Source: Microbacterium sp. NC79 (GTDB lineage: Bacteria; Actinomycetota; Actinomycetes; Actinomycetales; Microbacteriaceae). Taken from it: DNA of 64,000 bases. The notes beneath the pieces were generated by a model, which was given only the letters and a program-made list of their open reading frames with translations, searched no databases and was not told the DNA's origin. The stretch spans positions 62,001 to 126,000 of the forward strand of contig NZ_JAHQYI010000003.1 in assembly GCF_019061125.1 (NCBI RefSeq). Reading direction: 5' to 3'. This document shows positions 26,745 through 35,783 of this stretch, in pieces; position 1 is the first letter of the stretch; the number at the start of each line of letters is the position of its first letter. The position numbers and the translations under genes were made by a program.

Positions 26745-28301
26745 TCACTTTGTCAGTTCGACCGCGTCGAACACCACACCATCGTCTGCACGCGGCGAGA
26801 ACTTCAGGCCGGCATTCACGCCGTAGGCCGAGGGCTGCAGATACAACATGACCTGCGGGCGGTCTTCCTCAGCGATGATCTTCTGCACCTGCGCGTAAAG
26901 GTCTTCGCGCTCGGCACTGTCCAACGTGCGGTTGGCCGCAGCCAGGAGTTCATCAACCTTTGCGTTGCTGTACCCGAGGCGGGGCATGCCCAGCTCGGTC
27001 GCATAGCCCTGGAGCGCGTAGGATGCGTCGAGCAAACCGTCGGCCAGGGCAACCTGGTAGACCTCCTGGCTGGAGTAGTCGCTGTAGATGTCTCCGAAAG
27101 CGCCGCCTTCAAGAATCTCGAGGTTGACAGTGAAGCCAGCCTCAGTCAGCATCGCGCTGACCATCTCGGCCAGTTCTGCATCCATGGGGTAGCTACCGCG
27201 CGAGGCGCTGTAGTGGAGTTCGACATCGCCGCCTTCAGCGACAACCTCGGCTACGAGCTCCTTGGCACGATCGAGGTCATACAGCGACGTGTTGTACAGG
27301 TCGGGGTCGCCTCCGAAAACAATTCCGTGCGGGGCGCGCGTACGCACCGGAACCGCGTTTCCGTTGAAGAGGGTGTCAACAATGGCCTGCTTGTCGATCG
27401 CGAGGTCGATGGCCTCGCGCAAGCGCACGTCTTGGGTTGCGTGAGGCTCGTTGACGCGCAGCATAAGCATCATCGTGCGCGACGTCTCACCGAAGGCCAT
27501 AGTGGTTTCGCCCGAGCCGACACGCTCCCAGTCGACGACGGGAATATCGGTCGCAATGTCAACGCCACCGGTCAGCAGCTCCGACACGCGCGTCGAGTTC
27601 TCGGGAATGGTACGAACCTCAACGGAAGCCCATTTCGGGGTGCCACCCCAATAGTCGTCGTTGCGCTCGAGTACGACGCGGTCGTCGCGTCGCCACTCGA
27701 CGAACTTGTACGGACCCGAGCCGATCGGCGACTTGATGAACTCTTCGATGCCGTGCTCTTCGATGTAGGCGGCCGGCATGATGTCGGCACCGCTCTTCGA
27801 CAGCGCTGCCAACAGCGTCGGCATAGGGCCATCGGTCGTGATCTCGATGTCGAACTCGCCCGTCGCTGTCACCTCGGTGATCTGCGAGTACCAACGCGAT
27901 TCGAGGAGCGCCGGATCCTTGAGGCGGTCAAGCGTAAACTCGACGTCGGCCGCTGTCAGCGCGGTGCCATCGTGGAACGTCGCGTCGTCGCGAATCGACA
28001 TCGTCCACGTTGTGTCGTCGACCTGCTGGTACTCAGTGACGAGTTGGGGAACGATCTCTGATTTGTCGTTGCGGGTGAATAGACGGTCGTAGACGTTGCG
28101 GTTGATGCGATCTGCAGAGGTCTGCAGTGCGTTCTGCGGGTCCAGGTTGCGGGGGTCGACGGTCTGCGCGAACACCAGCGTGTCCTTGGTCGCACCGGAG
28201 TCGCCGCCAGCGTTTCCGTCAGATCCGGTGCCGGGGACGCAACCGGTCAGGAGGAGCGCTGCCGCGCCAACGACGGCAATCGCTTTGAGAGCCTTTTTCA
28301 T
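26745..28301 (-). CDS. ABC transporter substrate-binding lipoprotein (family 5, DppA/OppA type)
   Basis: A 518-residue extracytoplasmic solute-binding lipoprotein. The signal peptide MKKALKAIAVVGAAALLLTGC ends in a lipobox at the Cys near residue 21 and is followed by a Gly/Ser/Asp linker. Family-5 signatures include FAQTVDPRNLDPQNA, DDATFHDGTALTAADVEFTL and SPIGSGPYKFVEW. It delivers peptides or similar polar ligands to the permease encoded upstream in the operon. The ATG at 28301 was preferred to the one at 28340 because it begins the signal peptide and has AAAGGAAAG before it. Confidence 0.93.
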   Translation of the reverse strand: MKKALKAIAVVGAAALLLTGCVPGTGSDGNAGGDSGATKDTLVFAQTVDPRNLDPQNALQTSADRINRNVYDRLFTRNDKSEIVPQLVTEYQQVDDTTWTMSIRDDATFHDGTALTAADVEFTLDRLKDPALLESRWYSQITEVTATGEFDIEITTDGPMPTLLAALSKSGADIMPAAYIEEHGIEEFIKSPIGSGPYKFVEWRRDDRVVLERNDDYWGGTPKWASVEVRTIPENSTRVSELLTGGVDIATDIPVVDWERVGSGETTMAFGETSRTMMLMLRVNEPHATQDVRLREAIDLAIDKQAIVDTLFNGNAVPVRTRAPHGIVFGGDPDLYNTSLYDLDRAKELVAEVVAEGGDVELHYSASRGSYPMDAELAEMVSAMLTEAGFTVNLEILEGGAFGDIYSDYSSQEVYQVALADGLLDASYALQGYATELGMPRLGYSNAKVDELLAAANRTLDSAEREDLYAQVQKIIAEEDRPQVMLYLQPSAYGVNAGLKFSPRADDGVVFDAVELTK

Positions 28302-28352
28302 GGCTTTCCTTTCACACTTCTGTGGGTGAGGGCCTTGCAATGACGACGACGC

Positions 28353-29183
28353 TCATGCTGTCTTCACGCCGTCGCGTTCTTTGAAGGGCTGTGCACGAGA
28401 CGACTCAATGAGCTGCTTCGTGTACTGGTGAGTGGGGTGATGCAAGATCTCGTCTGCGGTGCCGTGTTCGACGACCTCGCCCTTGTACATGACGCTGATT
28501 GTGTCGCTCATGAAATAGACGCTTTCCAGTCCGTGACCGATGAACACATAGGTCAGGCCAAGTTCTTCCTGCAGTTCTTTCAGCAGGTTCAGAATCTGAC
28601 TCTGAATCGATACGTCCAGAGCAGAAACCGGTTCGTCGCACACCAGGACAGGTGGTTTTCGCGCCAGCGCGCGTGCGATAACCAATCGCTGGCGCTGACC
28701 ACCGGAAAATTCGTGCGGAAATTTGTCTAGTGCGGAGGTGGCCAAGCCGACCTGATCGATCAGTTCGGTGACGCGTGCGTCGATAGCCTGTCGAGATTCA
28801 CGTGGCGAAACCGTGAGCGGTTCGGCCAGGATCGACCTCACCCGCATGCGCGGGTTCAACGCCGAATAGGGGTCTTGGAAAACCATCTGTGCGGCTGTTC
28901 GCCCCGCGACGGTCGTACGCCCCTTGGCGTCAAAGACCGGGGCGCCCGCGACAGTAATGTCACCGGTGGTCGGTGCGAGCAATCCGGCGATCATGCGCGC
29001 GACGCTCGTCTTACCTGACCCTGATTCGCCAATGATCCCCAGTGTTGTCGCGGGCGGAACGGTGAAGTTCACGTCGCGCACGGCTTGGAAGTCACGCTTC
29101 TTCCCGAAGAATCCCTCGGGAATCTGGAAGGTCTTGGACAGCCCGGTGACGGATACTGCCGCGGCGTTCTTCAGCTCACTCAT
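28353..29183 (-). CDS. Dipeptide/oligopeptide ABC transporter ATPase (DppF-like)
   Basis: A 276-residue ABC ATPase. Walker A is GESGSGKTSVARM, the signature is FSGGQRQRLVIARAL, and Walker B is PVLVCDEPVSALD. YFGKK-type basic residues near the N-terminus and the absence of a long C-terminal Cys loop fit a DppF-like subunit. The ATG at 29183 forms an ATGA overlap with the partner ATPase gene, indicating coupled expression of the two nucleotide-binding subunits. Confidence 0.93.
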   Translation of the reverse strand: MSELKNAAAVSVTGLSKTFQIPEGFFGKKRDFQAVRDVNFTVPPATTLGIIGESGSGKTSVARMIAGLLAPTTGDITVAGAPVFDAKGRTTVAGRTAAQMVFQDPYSALNPRMRVRSILAEPLTVSPRESRQAIDARVTELIDQVGLATSALDKFPHEFSGGQRQRLVIARALARKPPVLVCDEPVSALDVSIQSQILNLLKELQEELGLTYVFIGHGLESVYFMSDTISVMYKGEVVEHGTADEILHHPTHQYTKQLIESSRAQPFKERDGVKTA

Positions 29184-30148
29184 GATGCTTGCCTCCACTC
29201 ACGAACGCGGTCTGTGTGCCAGCAGGCTGCCTGCTGGCCGTCGACATCAACCACGGGGGGCTTCGAAGTGCACTGTTCGGTCGCGAACTGGCACCGTGCC
29301 GCGAATCGACATCCGTCCGTCCACTCACTCGGCGTCGGGACACGCCCCGGGATCGCGAGCAATCGCTCGGGTTTGGACTCCAAAGAGGGAGCGGAACGCA
29401 TAAGTGCGGCCGTGTACGGATGCTGCGGATTCGAGAGCACTTGATCCGTGGTTCCACTTTCGGCGATGCGTCCCGTGTACATCACCGCGACATCATCGGC
29501 GATGCGGCGCACGACGTTGAGGTCGTGACTGACCAGCAGCAGCGCCGTGCCCGTCTCAACGGTGATGTCATAAATCAACTTGAGAACCTGATCCTGAACC
29601 GTGACATCAAGCGCAGTCGTGGGCTCGTCTGCGAGAAGGAGTCGCGGCTTTCCGAGCAGAGCCATCGCAATCATGACGCGTTGACGCATACCACCAGACA
29701 GCTCATGCGGGCGCTGACGCAACACCCGCTCAGGCTGGTGGAAACCGACACGGTCGAGCATGGCAAGAACGTCGTTTCGCGTCGCGTGCACGTGTTTGGC
29801 CGCTTCGCCCAGCTGGTTTCCGATCGACAGAATCGGGTTCAAAGACGTCAGCGGCTCCTGATAAATCATGGAGATCTCACGGCCACGAAGTTGGCGCAGC
29901 CGCGAGTGCGATGCCTTCGCGATGTCTGTGCCGTTCCAGCGAATCTCGCCGCTCGTCACACCCAAGCCCTTGGCGAGCAAGCTAATGATCGACATGCAGG
30001 TCAGGCTCTTCCCCGAGCCCGATTCGCCTACGAGAGCAACTCGCTGACCCGCATCGATGTCGAGCGAAACGCCATCAACCAGAGTGAGGTCCTTCTTCAC
30101 CGCCTTGACCGTGAGGTCGCGGATGCTGAGCATCGGTTCATTCGACAT
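29180..30148 (-). CDS. Dipeptide/oligopeptide ABC transporter ATPase (DppD-like)
   Basis: A 322-residue ABC ATPase. Walker A is GESGSGKSLTCM, the signature is LSGGMRQRVMIAMAL, and Walker B is LLLADEPTTALD. The C-terminal oligopeptide-transporter domain contains the RCQFATEQC Cys-bearing segment, as in Fe-S-binding DppD/OppD proteins. The ATG at 30148 follows the permease stop by one base. It would pair with the DppF-like ATPase to energise import. Confidence 0.93.
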   Translation of the reverse strand: MSNEPMLSIRDLTVKAVKKDLTLVDGVSLDIDAGQRVALVGESGSGKSLTCMSIISLLAKGLGVTSGEIRWNGTDIAKASHSRLRQLRGREISMIYQEPLTSLNPILSIGNQLGEAAKHVHATRNDVLAMLDRVGFHQPERVLRQRPHELSGGMRQRVMIAMALLGKPRLLLADEPTTALDVTVQDQVLKLIYDITVETGTALLLVSHDLNVVRRIADDVAVMYTGRIAESGTTDQVLSNPQHPYTAALMRSAPSLESKPERLLAIPGRVPTPSEWTDGCRFAARCQFATEQCTSKPPVVDVDGQQAACWHTDRVREWRQAS

Positions 30149-30149
30149 G

Positions 30150-31037
30150 TCAGGCCCCCAGTCGCGGGTCAAGTGCGTCGCGCAGCCAGTCGCCGAGCAG
30201 CAAAATGCCCAGCACGGTGGCGGTAATGGCAACGCCAGGGAGGGTGCTCAGCCACCAGGCGCTTGTGATGTAATCGCGTCCGGCTGTCAGCATGAGGCCC
30301 CACGAAATGTTCGGGGGCTGCACTCCAAGGCCAAGGAAGCTCAACGAGGATTCGGTGATGATGATGGTCGCCACGCTCAGTGTGGACAGCACGATGAAGG
30401 TGGGCATCACGTTGGGTGCAATGTGTCGCGCGATGATTTTGACGCTTGGCACGCCGAAGTTGCGTGCCGCTTCGACGAACAGTCGCTCACGAATTTCAAG
30501 AACTTCCGCGCGAATCTGGCGGGCGTAGATGACCCAGTTGGTGAAGCCCAGAACGACGACCAGCGTCATCACGCCGGGCTTGACGACACCGAGAATGACA
30601 AGCACGAGAAGAATGCCAGGAATGGCCAACAGCGCATCCACAATGCGCATGATGATCGCGTCGGTTGCGCCGCCGTAATATCCCGCAGCGAGTCCGGCGA
30701 CCAGACCAATCGTTCCGGCCAACACGACGCCCAACACACCGACGAGCAGCGAAATGCGAGACCCTTCGATGAGGCGGCTCAGCATGTCGCGACCGAGGTT
30801 GTCGGTGCCCAAAAGGTACGCGGCCTCGCTGCCTTCGAACGGGAAAGGAGGAAGTAGTGACCGAGATGGATCGATCTGCGAAGGATCGTGCGGCATGATC
30901 CACGGCGCCAGGATAGCCACGAGGGCGGGAACGATGATGAGCACGAGCCCAAACATCGCCGGCGCCGGAATGCGCTTCATTGTGGTGATCAGGCGGAACG
31001 GGGCGCGCTGACGGGGCAGCGTAATGAACTCAGTCAA
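30150..31037 (-). CDS. ABC transporter permease (DppC-like)
   Basis: A 295-residue permease with six predicted membrane segments. PFEGSEAAYLLGTDNLGRDMLSRL and the coupling-loop EAARNFGVPSVKIIARHI are typical of DppC/OppC. A TTG start at 31037 overlaps the DppB stop by 8 bp and has AGGCGG upstream. A TTG at 31055 in the same frame is the alternative; no ATG fits. It forms the channel with the DppB-like subunit. Confidence 0.88.
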   Translation of the reverse strand: MTEFITLPRQRAPFRLITTMKRIPAPAMFGLVLIIVPALVAILAPWIMPHDPSQIDPSRSLLPPFPFEGSEAAYLLGTDNLGRDMLSRLIEGSRISLLVGVLGVVLAGTIGLVAGLAAGYYGGATDAIIMRIVDALLAIPGILLVLVILGVVKPGVMTLVVVLGFTNWVIYARQIRAEVLEIRERLFVEAARNFGVPSVKIIARHIAPNVMPTFIVLSTLSVATIIITESSLSFLGLGVQPPNISWGLMLTAGRDYITSAWWLSTLPGVAITATVLGILLLGDWLRDALDPRLGA

Positions 31038-31947
31038 GTTTGATCCGCCTATCAACGAGCTTGAAGGAAATGTCAGACAGGATGCTCAATGCGATGACCA
31101 TCAGCGCGATGACGAACACCGCCGCTTGAACCACGGGCATATCGCGCTGAGTCACCGATTTAACGAGAAGCTGGCCGAGACCGGGCCACGCGAACACAGC
31201 TTCAGTCACGAGCGCTCCGCCGAGAAGGGTGGAGAACTGGAGCACGGTGATTGATGCGACGGGAATGAAGGCATTGCTGAGCGCGTGCTTGAAAACCACA
31301 ATAGATTCGCGCAGGCCCTTTCCATGCGCTGTGCGCACGTAATCCTGGCTCAGGATTTCGACCATGGACGAGCGAACGAGGCGAGTGATCTCGGCCGCCG
31401 TTCCCGTTCCCAGCGTGATTACCGGCAGAACGAGGTGCGCCCAGGTGCCGGAACCAGAGACGGGGAACCAGCTCAGGGTGACGGCGAAGAGCAGGATGAG
31501 CATGATGCCGAGCCAAAAGTTGGGCATCGCCTTAGCAAGAACTGACAGCGACGAGACGACGTTGTCGATGGCGCCGCCGCGGTGCGTCGCAGCCCAGACG
31601 CCGAGGGGAATTGCAATGACGAGGGCCAGGATGATTGACCCGACCGCGAGTGTGAGAGTCAGCGGGAGGCGCTCAAGCACGATGGCCATGGCAGGCTCTC
31701 GGTACTGATATGAGTCGCCAAAGTCGCCGACGAAGGCGTGCGTTATGTAGTTCCAGTATTGAACGAGGAGCGGATCGTTAAGGCCCATCGAATCGCGAAT
31801 CGCCTTGACCTGTTCCGGCGTCGCGTTCTCGCCGAGCATGAGCGTGACAGGGTCACCCACGATGTAGACGAGGAAGAACACGATCGTCACGATCAGGAAG
31901 AGGGTCGGAATGACTTCAAGGAGCCTTCTCCCGATGTAGTACCCCAA
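31030..31947 (-). CDS. ABC transporter permease (DppB-like), first gene of operon
   Basis: A 305-residue permease with six membrane segments. It begins MGYYIGRRLLEVIPTLFLI, and the coupling loop is VRTAHGKGLRESIVVFKHAL. The LLGGALVTEAVFAWPGLGQLL stretch is typical of DppB. It heads the leftward operon dppB-dppC-dppD-dppF-binding protein-iclR-oxidase. GGGAGGAATCACTT precedes the start codon, a strong ribosome-binding site. Direct repeats likely to bind the operon's IclR regulator lie 60-95 bp upstream. Confidence 0.93.
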   Translation of the reverse strand: MGYYIGRRLLEVIPTLFLIVTIVFFLVYIVGDPVTLMLGENATPEQVKAIRDSMGLNDPLLVQYWNYITHAFVGDFGDSYQYREPAMAIVLERLPLTLTLAVGSIILALVIAIPLGVWAATHRGGAIDNVVSSLSVLAKAMPNFWLGIMLILLFAVTLSWFPVSGSGTWAHLVLPVITLGTGTAAEITRLVRSSMVEILSQDYVRTAHGKGLRESIVVFKHALSNAFIPVASITVLQFSTLLGGALVTEAVFAWPGLGQLLVKSVTQRDMPVVQAAVFVIALMVIALSILSDISFKLVDRRIKLD

Positions 31948-32007
31948 GTGATTCCTCCCGGATCGCCTCGTTGAGATGTCTGTAGGTTGGGTCAGTTCTA
32001 CTGGGAC

Positions 32008-32040
32008 ATTCCACGATGCGTCAAAAGGATTCCATAATGC
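32008..32040. promoter_or_regulatory. Direct repeats ATTCCAnnATGC upstream of the Dpp-type operon
   Basis: ATTCCACGATGC (32008-32019) and ATTCCATAATGC (32029-32040) share 10 of 12 bases. They are 21 bp apart, two helical turns on the same face. The half-site also occurs in the palindrome at the other iclR locus (23072-23091). This is a candidate operator for the IclR regulator at 25871. The rest of the 243 bp between dppB and the photolyase gene contains only an alternating GC tract near 32088-32107. Confidence 0.6.
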
Positions 32041-32190
32041 GGTAAACCTTCACGCCCGCTTGAGATCCGCTCACACGGGTGATAATTGCGCGGGCGCGCG
32101 CGCCGGTGTCGTTTTCACGCACCCCTTGAGCGCGCGGTTGCGTAGTCGCGCAAGGAGTCGTTGAGAGAGGAGGCGCGTACCCTGAAGAGG

Positions 32191-33534
32191 ATGACTTCAG
32201 ACGCCTCACCAACGGTCATGTGGTTCCGCGATGATCTGCGCCTTGCCGACAACCCCGCGCTGACGGCGGCGGCCGCACGCGGGCCGGTCGTTGCGCTATT
32301 CGTTCTCGACGAGGAGTCGCCCGGAATCCGCCCGCTGGGCGCCGCGGCACGGTGGTGGTTGCACCATTCGCTGGCGTCGCTGGCGGACCGACTTTCTGCG
32401 CTCGGTGTGCCGCTCGTGCTGCGGCGCGGGGCGGCCGGTGCCGTGGTGCGCGACGTTGCGGCTTCGCTCGGAGCCGGAGCGGTGATGTGGAACCGTCGGT
32501 ACGCGGGTGCGGAACGTGCGGTTGATACCGAGCTCAAGTCGGGACTCCGAGCCGCCGGCGTCGAAGTGCAATCGTTCGCGGCATCCCTCTTGTTCGAGCC
32601 GTGGACGGTACAGACCGGATCCGGCACCCACTACTCCGTCTTCACGCCGTTCTGGCGCGCATGCCAGTCGTTGCCCGCACCCCGCCGGCCCCTCCCCGAA
32701 CCCGCCGACCTGCACGGTGGTTCCGCCTCCCCCGCTTCTGATGACCTTGATAAGTGGAACCTGTTGCCGAGCGCACCAGACTGGGCCGCGGGATTGCGCG
32801 AGACCTGGGAGCCGGGTGAGCCGGCCGCGCTGGCACGGTTGCAGGAGTTTGTGTCGCAGGATCTTGGCGATTACGACCGGGCGCGCGATGAACCGTCGGC
32901 AGGGGCAACGTCAATGCTGTCGCCGCGGTTGAGATGGGGCGAGTTGAGCCCTTTCACGGCCTGGCACGCGGCAGTCGACGCTGGCGAGTCGGCGCGTTTC
33001 TTGAGCGAGTTGGGCTGGCGAGAATTCGCCTGGCACACGCTATTTCACTTTCCTAATCTGGCGACCGAAAACCTGCGTCCCGAGTTCGACGCCTTCCCGT
33101 GGCCTCGGCCAGACGAGGGCGCATTAGCTGCATGGCGCGAGGGCAACACCGGCTTCGGCATCGTCGACGCCGGCATGCGCGAGCTCTGGCACACCGGCCA
33201 CATGCACAACCGCGTGCGCATGATCACAGCGTCGTTTCTCATCAAGAATTTGATGGTTGATTGGCGTGTGGGCGAGGCCTGGTTTTGGGACACGCTCGTC
33301 GATGCCGACGCCGCCAGCAACCCCTTCAATTGGCAGTGGGTTGCTGGTTCCGGAGCTGACGCTGCTCCTTATTTCCGCATCTTCAACCCCGAACTCCAGG
33401 CGAAGAAGTTCGATCCGCACGGTCTGTACGTACAGCGGTGGGCCGCCGACGCCTCTCCCCTGCAGATCGTCGACCTGGCCACAACGCGCCGGGCCGCGCT
33501 GGCGGCGTACGACGCGGTGAAGCGCTCGAAGTAG
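32191..33534 (+). CDS. phr: Deoxyribodipyrimidine photolyase (class I cryptochrome/photolyase)
   Basis: Light-driven repair of cyclobutane pyrimidine dimers. The 447 residues have an N-terminal Rossmann antenna domain (VMWFRDDLRLADNPAL) and a C-terminal FAD-binding helical domain. SPRLRWGELSP, LGWREFAWHTLFHFP, the MHNRVRM stretch and NPFNWQWVAGSGADAAPYFRIFNP are diagnostic; the Asn-Arg pair contacts flavin and the Trp residues belong to the electron chain. ATG 32191 has GAAGAGG directly before it; a TTG at 32161 is a weaker alternative. It has its own promoter region, divergent from the Dpp operon. Confidence 0.95.
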   Translation: MTSDASPTVMWFRDDLRLADNPALTAAAARGPVVALFVLDEESPGIRPLGAAARWWLHHSLASLADRLSALGVPLVLRRGAAGAVVRDVAASLGAGAVMWNRRYAGAERAVDTELKSGLRAAGVEVQSFAASLLFEPWTVQTGSGTHYSVFTPFWRACQSLPAPRRPLPEPADLHGGSASPASDDLDKWNLLPSAPDWAAGLRETWEPGEPAALARLQEFVSQDLGDYDRARDEPSAGATSMLSPRLRWGELSPFTAWHAAVDAGESARFLSELGWREFAWHTLFHFPNLATENLRPEFDAFPWPRPDEGALAAWREGNTGFGIVDAGMRELWHTGHMHNRVRMITASFLIKNLMVDWRVGEAWFWDTLVDADAASNPFNWQWVAGSGADAAPYFRIFNPELQAKKFDPHGLYVQRWAADASPLQIVDLATTRRAALAAYDAVKRSK

Positions 33535-33730
33535 CGCGTGCATCTCCAGGCGATCTGAATCGCTCTTCCGGACTATTTACGCCCTCCCACGACTGGATTC
33601 TGCACAACAGCAAAAATTTCACGAAACTTCTCCCCGGCATTGGCAAGAAGAGGCCATCTCACTGCCCCATTGTGAGAATAAGCAAACGCCAATGTGAGTG
33701 ACCGAGTCACCACCCGCCGAAGGAGTCATC
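33535..33730 (+). promoter_or_regulatory. aceA: Upstream region of isocitrate lyase
   Basis: 196 bp between phr and aceA. It holds a GCGAT/ATCGC mini-hairpin near 33552-33566, an A/T-rich stretch near 33605-33630, and two copies of the word TGTGAG (33672-33677 and 33692-33697). AAGGAG six bases before the GTG decides the aceA start. No perfect operator is seen. Confidence 0.4.
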
Positions 33731-35326
33731 GTGACTGCATTCCAAAACGACAAAGAAGCCGTGGATTCGCTCAAGCAGCAGAACGGTTCCAGCTGGGACA
33801 GCGTCAACCCGGAATACGTCGCCCGCATGCGTGCACAGAACCGGTTCAAGACGGGCCTGGAGATTGCCCAGTACACCGCTGACATCATGCGCCGTGACAT
33901 GGCGGAGTACGACAACGACGTCTCCGCTTACACGCAGTCGCTGGGTGTCTGGCACGGCTTCATCGGTCAGCAGAAGCTGATCTCGATCAAGAAGCACCTG
34001 AAGACCACGAACAAGCGATACCTCTACCTTTCCGGCTGGATGGTCGCCGCACTCCGCTCCGAGTTCGGTCCCCTGCCCGACCAGTCCATGCACGAGAAGA
34101 CGTCTGTTCCGGCTCTCATCGAGGAGCTCTACACGTTCCTCCGCCAGGCCGATGCTCGTGAGCTCGACCTCCTCTTCACGCAGCTCGATGACGCCACCGC
34201 CGCGGGCGACGAAACGGCTATCGAGTTCATCCAGTCGCAGATTGACAACTTCGAGACGCACGTGGTTCCGATCATCGCTGACATCGACGCTGGTTTCGGT
34301 AACCCCGAGGCGACCTACCTGCTGGCCAAGAAGATGATCGAGGCTGGCGCGTGCGCCATTCAGATCGAGAACCAGGTTTCGGACGAAAAGCAGTGCGGTC
34401 ACCAGGACGGTAAGGTCACGGTTCCACACGAAGACTTCATCGCCAAGATCAACGCTGTGCGCTACGCGTTCTTGGAGCTCGGCATCGACAACGGCATCAT
34501 CGTTGCCCGCACCGACTCGCTCGGAGCGGGCCTCACTCAAAAGCTCGCCGTCAGCAACACGCCAGGCGACCTGGGCGACCAGTACAACTCGTTCCTGGAT
34601 GTCGAAGAGATCTCTGAGGCAGACCTCGGCAACGGCGATGTTGTCATGAAGCGCGACGGCAAGCTGGTGCGCCCGCGCCGTCTGCCCAGCAACCTCTACC
34701 AGTTCCGTCCGGGAACGGGTGAAGACCGCTGCGTTCTCGACTGCATCACGTCGCTGCAGAACGGGGCCGACCTGCTCTGGATTGAGACCGAGAAGCCGCA
34801 CGTCGAGCAGATTGCTGGCATGGTTGACCGCATTCGCGAGGTCATCCCGAACGCCAAGCTCGTTTACAACAACAGCCCGTCGTTCAACTGGACCCTCAAC
34901 TTCCGCCAGCAGGCATACGACCTGCTCAGCGAGCAGGGTCACGATGTTTCGGCTTACGACCGCGCCGCGCTGATGAGTGTCGAATACGACAACACGGAGC
35001 TCGCCCAGAAGGCGGACGAAATGATCCGCTCGTTCCAGCGCGATGGTTCCGCCCGCGCCGGAATCTTCCACCACCTCATCACACTGCCGACGTACCACAC
35101 GGCCGCACTGTCGACCGATAACCTCGCGAAGGGCTACTTCGGCGACGAAGGCATGCTCACGTACGTTCGCGACGTTCAGCGCCGCGAGATCCGCGAAGGA
35201 ATCGCCACGGTCAAGCACCAGAACATGGCTGGCAGCGACATCGGCGACAACCACAAGGAATACTTCGCTGGCGACGCCGCTCTCAAGGCTGGCGGCAAGG
35301 ACAACACGATGAACCAGTTCAGCTAA
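33731..35326 (+). CDS. aceA: Isocitrate lyase, long form
   Basis: Cleaves isocitrate to succinate and glyoxylate, feeding the malate synthase at 20.4 kb. At 531 residues it is about 100 longer than the usual actinobacterial and enterobacterial enzyme. The signature reads KQCGHQDGKVTVPHED instead of KKCGH, the pattern of the long Pseudomonas-type isoform. The catalytic Cys and the metal-binding IIADIDAGFGN stretch are present. A GTG start at 33731 is favoured by AAGGAG six bases upstream; an upstream in-frame start at 33698 lacks one. A strong terminator follows 14 bp after the stop. Confidence 0.95.
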   Translation: MTAFQNDKEAVDSLKQQNGSSWDSVNPEYVARMRAQNRFKTGLEIAQYTADIMRRDMAEYDNDVSAYTQSLGVWHGFIGQQKLISIKKHLKTTNKRYLYLSGWMVAALRSEFGPLPDQSMHEKTSVPALIEELYTFLRQADARELDLLFTQLDDATAAGDETAIEFIQSQIDNFETHVVPIIADIDAGFGNPEATYLLAKKMIEAGACAIQIENQVSDEKQCGHQDGKVTVPHEDFIAKINAVRYAFLELGIDNGIIVARTDSLGAGLTQKLAVSNTPGDLGDQYNSFLDVEEISEADLGNGDVVMKRDGKLVRPRRLPSNLYQFRPGTGEDRCVLDCITSLQNGADLLWIETEKPHVEQIAGMVDRIREVIPNAKLVYNNSPSFNWTLNFRQQAYDLLSEQGHDVSAYDRAALMSVEYDNTELAQKADEMIRSFQRDGSARAGIFHHLITLPTYHTAALSTDNLAKGYFGDEGMLTYVRDVQRREIREGIATVKHQNMAGSDIGDNHKEYFAGDAALKAGGKDNTMNQFS

Positions 35327-35339
35327 GTTCTCCCGCGAT

Positions 35340-35378
35340 GAGGACCCATCACGCTCGACGTGGTGGGTCCTCGTCATT
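35340..35378 (+). terminator. Terminator after isocitrate lyase
   Basis: A 14-base arm pair (35340-35353 with 35359-35372) with one internal mismatch and a 5-base loop, followed by GTCATT. Confidence 0.8.
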
Positions 35379-35454
35379 CCCGCTCGGCTTTCTCAGCGAG
35401 CGAAGCGACCGGAACCACCCGAACCACCGGACATATGGTCGGTGAATCGGAAAC

Positions 35455-35490
35455 GACGAAGGCCCCGGATAAAAATCCGGGGCCTTCGTC
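35455..35490 (-). terminator. Terminator of tRNA-Leu (bidirectional)
   Basis: A perfect 16-bp stem (GACGAAGGCCCCGGAT with its complement) and an AAAA loop, directly past the 3' end of tRNA-Leu on the minus strand. Confidence 0.85.
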
Positions 35491-35503
35491 TGTTCTGTGT
35501 GTG

Positions 35504-35587
35504 TGCGCGAAGGGGGACTTGAACCCCCACGCCCTTGCAGGCACTGGCACCTGAAGCCAGCGCGTCTACCTATTCCGCCACTCGCGC
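35504..35587 (-). tRNA. tRNA-Leu (anticodon CAG)
   Basis: 84 nt including the discriminator A. Acceptor stem GCGCGAG pairs with TTCGCGC. The anticodon stem CTGGC/GCCAG encloses loop TTCAGGT, giving CAG. A variable arm of class II length (TGCCTGCAAGGGCGT) supports Leu, and the T-loop GTTCAAGTC is intact. CCA is not encoded. Confidence 0.95.
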
Positions 35588-35704
35588 GTGTTCGATTTCT
35601 CGAACGGAACCTCCCGAGCGTATCACGCACAACGCGCTCCCGAAAAACCGGCCGTTCTCCCGGGCGCGTGCGCCATGGTTCCGCACCCTCCCGCGCCCCC
35701 CATC

Positions 35705-35783
35705 CCCCGGCGAAACACATTCTGGTTGCCGAGACACATGGAACCCGCTGGTGTTTGGACAACCAGAATGTGTTTCGCCGGGG
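35705..35783. repeat. Perfect 24-bp inverted repeat with 31-bp spacer
   Basis: Left arm 35705-35728 and right arm 35760-35783 are exact reverse complements, beginning CCCCGGCGAAACACATTCTG. The spacer can extend the stem by further pairs around ACAC/GTGT. It sits between the divergently read tRNA-Leu and fhaA genes, where a terminator is not expected. No open frame in or around it looks like a gene. A small palindromic mobile element, a fossil of one, or a regulatory RNA are possible; the sequence does not decide. Confidence 0.8.

Noticed and set aside
33660-33700. RamB or GlxR-type binding site upstream of aceA
   Set aside because: The TGTGAG words and AAGCAAACG only partly match the consensus, with mismatches in core bases.
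33707-35377. 556-codon open frame on the minus strand over isocitrate lyase
   Set aside because: Shadow frame; composition biased, no domain, and the + strand gene is certain.
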